From contig DASUGQ010000553.1 in assembly GCA_036273935.1 (NCBI GenBank), positions 1 through 26,705 of the forward strand: a stretch of 26,705 nt of DNA, given 5' to 3'. Within the stretch, counting starts at the first letter, position 1, and every line of letters begins with the position of its first letter. Shown here piece by piece: positions 25,361 to 26,705 of this stretch. The position numbers were made by a program, and so were the translations under genes. A model generated the notes under the pieces. The model was not told where the DNA came from, did not search any database, and saw only the letters and a program-made list of their open reading frames with translations. This DNA comes from ZC4RG29 sp036273935 (GTDB lineage: Bacteria > Bacteroidota > Bacteroidia > Cytophagales > Cyclobacteriaceae).

Positions 25361-26098
25361 ATGAAATCACTTATAACATTCTGTCTTGTCATCCTCGCTT
25401 TGATTTTTCAATGGACAGAGGCATCCGCACAGAAAAAGAAAATCCTGGTCGACGTGGCACATGGTCAGAAATTCTATAGCGACCCTGCTGACATGCTTTC
25501 CACCGAACTTGTCCCCACCGACCGCCTGAAGTACATGGTTGGAGAACTCACCAGGAACGGCGCTAACCAGAACGCCGAGATTTCTTTTCTGAAAACCCTC
25601 ATCACCACGGATGGTCTAGCCAAGTGCGATCTACTCTTTATTCACGTTCCCGGGGCGAAGTATTCCGCTGATGAGTGCGCTGCTATTCGCAAGTTTATAG
25701 AGAAAGGCGGATCGTTATTTATTGTAATGGAAGAGGACTATTGGGCCACACTTACGCAGGTCAACGTGAATGACATCGTTACACCTTTTGGCATTACCTT
25801 CACTACCGACAATCCTGATCAATCATCCGGGGGGCATTCCGAACCTGGTAACGTTACAAAGAAGAAGTACCTGATCCCTTCCCATGGCGCTCGCATCGTG
25901 GAAGGTGGCACACCTTTCGCATACGGCGGTAAATCCGAGGCCAGTCCCATTGGTGTCTTCGCGGAAATTAAGGGTGGTGGAAAGGTCATTGCAATGGGCG
26001 AGGGAATGGTATCGTTATATATGACGAGCTGGCAAGGAGTTACGGGCTATCAGTGCGCCGAGTTCATGGACGAAGTGATTGGGTGGTTGCTGAAGTGA
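25361..26098 (+). CDS. Secreted GATase/ThuA-like (DUF4350-like) protein
   Basis: A 245-residue exported protein. The ATG at 25361 begins a signal peptide (MKSLITFCLVILALIFQW, cut near ASAQ); an in-frame TTG 6 bases upstream is less likely. The mature protein has an alpha/beta flavodoxin-like core: KKKILVDVAHGQKFYSD at the start, CDLLFIHVPGAKYSADECAA, IRKFIEKGGSLFIVMEEDYW and GGGKVIAMGEGMVSLYM near the end. This matches class I glutamine-amidotransferase-like/DUF4350-type folds, but no Cys-His-Glu triad is seen, so it is probably a binding or structural protein rather than an amidotransferase. Nothing in the neighbours fixes its role. Confidence 0.7.
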   Translation: MKSLITFCLVILALIFQWTEASAQKKKILVDVAHGQKFYSDPADMLSTELVPTDRLKYMVGELTRNGANQNAEISFLKTLITTDGLAKCDLLFIHVPGAKYSADECAAIRKFIEKGGSLFIVMEEDYWATLTQVNVNDIVTPFGITFTTDNPDQSSGGHSEPGNVTKKKYLIPSHGARIVEGGTPFAYGGKSEASPIGVFAEIKGGGKVIAMGEGMVSLYMTSWQGVTGYQCAEFMDEVIGWLLK

Positions 26099-26141
26099 CT
26101 GTATTGTGCTTTGCAGATAGTCTGAAATCCATTTTCTGACA

Positions 26142-26158
26142 TTTTTTGCCGCAAAAAA
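26142..26158. terminator. Weak bidirectional terminator between convergent genes
   Basis: TTTTTTG (26142-26148) and CAAAAAA (26152-26158) form a 7-bp stem with a three-base loop; an outer CTGAAA/TTTCAG pair is possible. It lies between the ends of the two converging genes, but a stem made almost only of A-T pairs is weak. Confidence 0.35.
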
Positions 26159-26195
26159 GTTTTCAGGCATCTTAACTTTCCAACTTAGCACAACG

Positions 26196-26705
26196 TCAGT
26201 TGCTTTTACCTTTCAACATTTTCACATAGTCAGCCACCGCTGCGATTTGTGCATCGGTTAATCTCCCTTTATAACCAACCATGAGGCCCTTGCCATTTTT
26301 TATTGTTTTAATAATGCTGGTCCATTCCGTCTGAGTGCTGGAGAGATCAGTGGCACCCATAACTCCAAGTTTCCCGTCAACCCCATGACATTGAGCGCAT
26401 GAAGCATTGAATATTTCTTTTCCGTTCATCGGCTCTATTTGGGCAATAGAACCCATGGCGACTTTCCTTTTACTGACTTCTGTCAGACCGACAGCGCTAA
26501 CAAACAGAAGAAGAGAAAGCAGGGCTAAAACTTTGACTTTTCTTCTTAGAGCGATGATCGCCGTCGGGATGGCCGCCAATACACAAATCAATTTGACTAC
26601 TATGAATGAGCTAACCGTTGGAAGTTGTGTGAGCAGGTAGATACCGGTTCCCAGTAAAATTAAACCGATTATTCGGTCTGGTACGCGCAACGAGTTACTG
26701 ATTGA
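26196..26705 (-). CDS. SirB2-like membrane domain fused to a monoheme cytochrome c, 5'-truncated
   Basis: The minus-strand frame stays open through the right edge (SISNS before LRVPD), so the apparent TTG start at 26690 is probably not real and the N-terminal helices are missing. The visible membrane part has two to three helices (IIGLILLGTGIYLL, FIVVKLICVLAAIPTAIIAL, VLALLSLLLFVSAVGLTEVSK), which resembles the C-terminal half of SirB2 family proteins. A cytochrome c domain follows with one heme site CAQCH and a distal Met candidate in the GLMVGYKGRLTDAQIAAVAD region. The heme domain should face the periplasm. Likely an electron-transfer component; partner oxidase or donor not in the window. 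Confidence 0.85.
   Translation of the reverse strand, partial: SISNSLRVPDRIIGLILLGTGIYLLTQLPTVSSFIVVKLICVLAAIPTAIIALRRKVKVLALLSLLLFVSAVGLTEVSKRKVAMGSIAQIEPMNGKEIFNASCAQCHGVDGKLGVMGATDLSSTQTEWTSIIKTIKNGKGLMVGYKGRLTDAQIAAVADYVKMLKGKSN

Noticed and set aside
25195..25392. 65-codon minus-strand frame before and into the GATase-like gene
   Set aside because: It overlaps the signal peptide of a well-supported gene and covers the GC-rich direct repeat; composition is not protein-like.

Overview
The window looks like a chromosomal segment of a free-living Bacteroidota bacterium, most likely of the Cytophagales/Chitinophagales type (inference). The grounds are a SusC/SusD pair under a hybrid two-component regulator, several lipoproteins with a Bacteroidota lipobox, a type IX secretion (type B) C-terminal sorting domain, TAnnTTTG-like promoter elements and a mid-range G+C content. 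No tRNA, rRNA, CRISPR array or insertion sequence was found.

Region 1 (2-13577, all + strand) reads as a polysaccharide utilisation locus. In order it holds: the 3' part of a hybrid two-component sensor/regulator (truncated by the window edge); an 845-base gap with an inverted repeat, a small membrane ORF and a four-unit tandem direct repeat; a SusC-type TonB-dependent transporter; a SusD-type lipoprotein; and a third lipoprotein that is probably a surface glycan-binding protein. A very strong hairpin terminator follows, then a large FG-GAP/ASPIC-UnbV lipoprotein and a secreted GH29 alpha-L-fucosidase. The fucosidase suggests that the substrate is a fucosylated glycan. The regulator is expected to bind upstream of susC, and the direct repeats there are the best visible candidate site.

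Region 2 (about 13578-16326) has a gene-poor stretch with weak signs of a decayed minus-strand gene. It is followed by a secreted multi-domain protein with cadherin-like repeats, a Gly/Asn-rich linker and a type IX secretion CTD.

Region 3 (16491-20812) has a minus-strand two-gene unit: a cytoplasmic GH15 glucoamylase/trehalase-like enzyme overlapping a small four-helix membrane protein. Across a gap of about 600 bases on the + strand lies a MerA-like FAD disulfide oxidoreductase.

Region 4 (20813-25015) is a signalling region. A tiny 41-residue lipoprotein with its own terminator precedes a periplasmic-TPR HisKA_2 histidine kinase, a LytTR response regulator translationally coupled to it, and a stand-alone TIR-domain protein. 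The kinase/LytTR/TIR arrangement is the part most likely to repay attention as an unusual system. A 15-bp nested hairpin lies downstream of the TIR gene.

Region 5 (25361-26705) has a secreted GATase/ThuA-like protein convergent with a SirB2-like/cytochrome c fusion that runs off the right edge.
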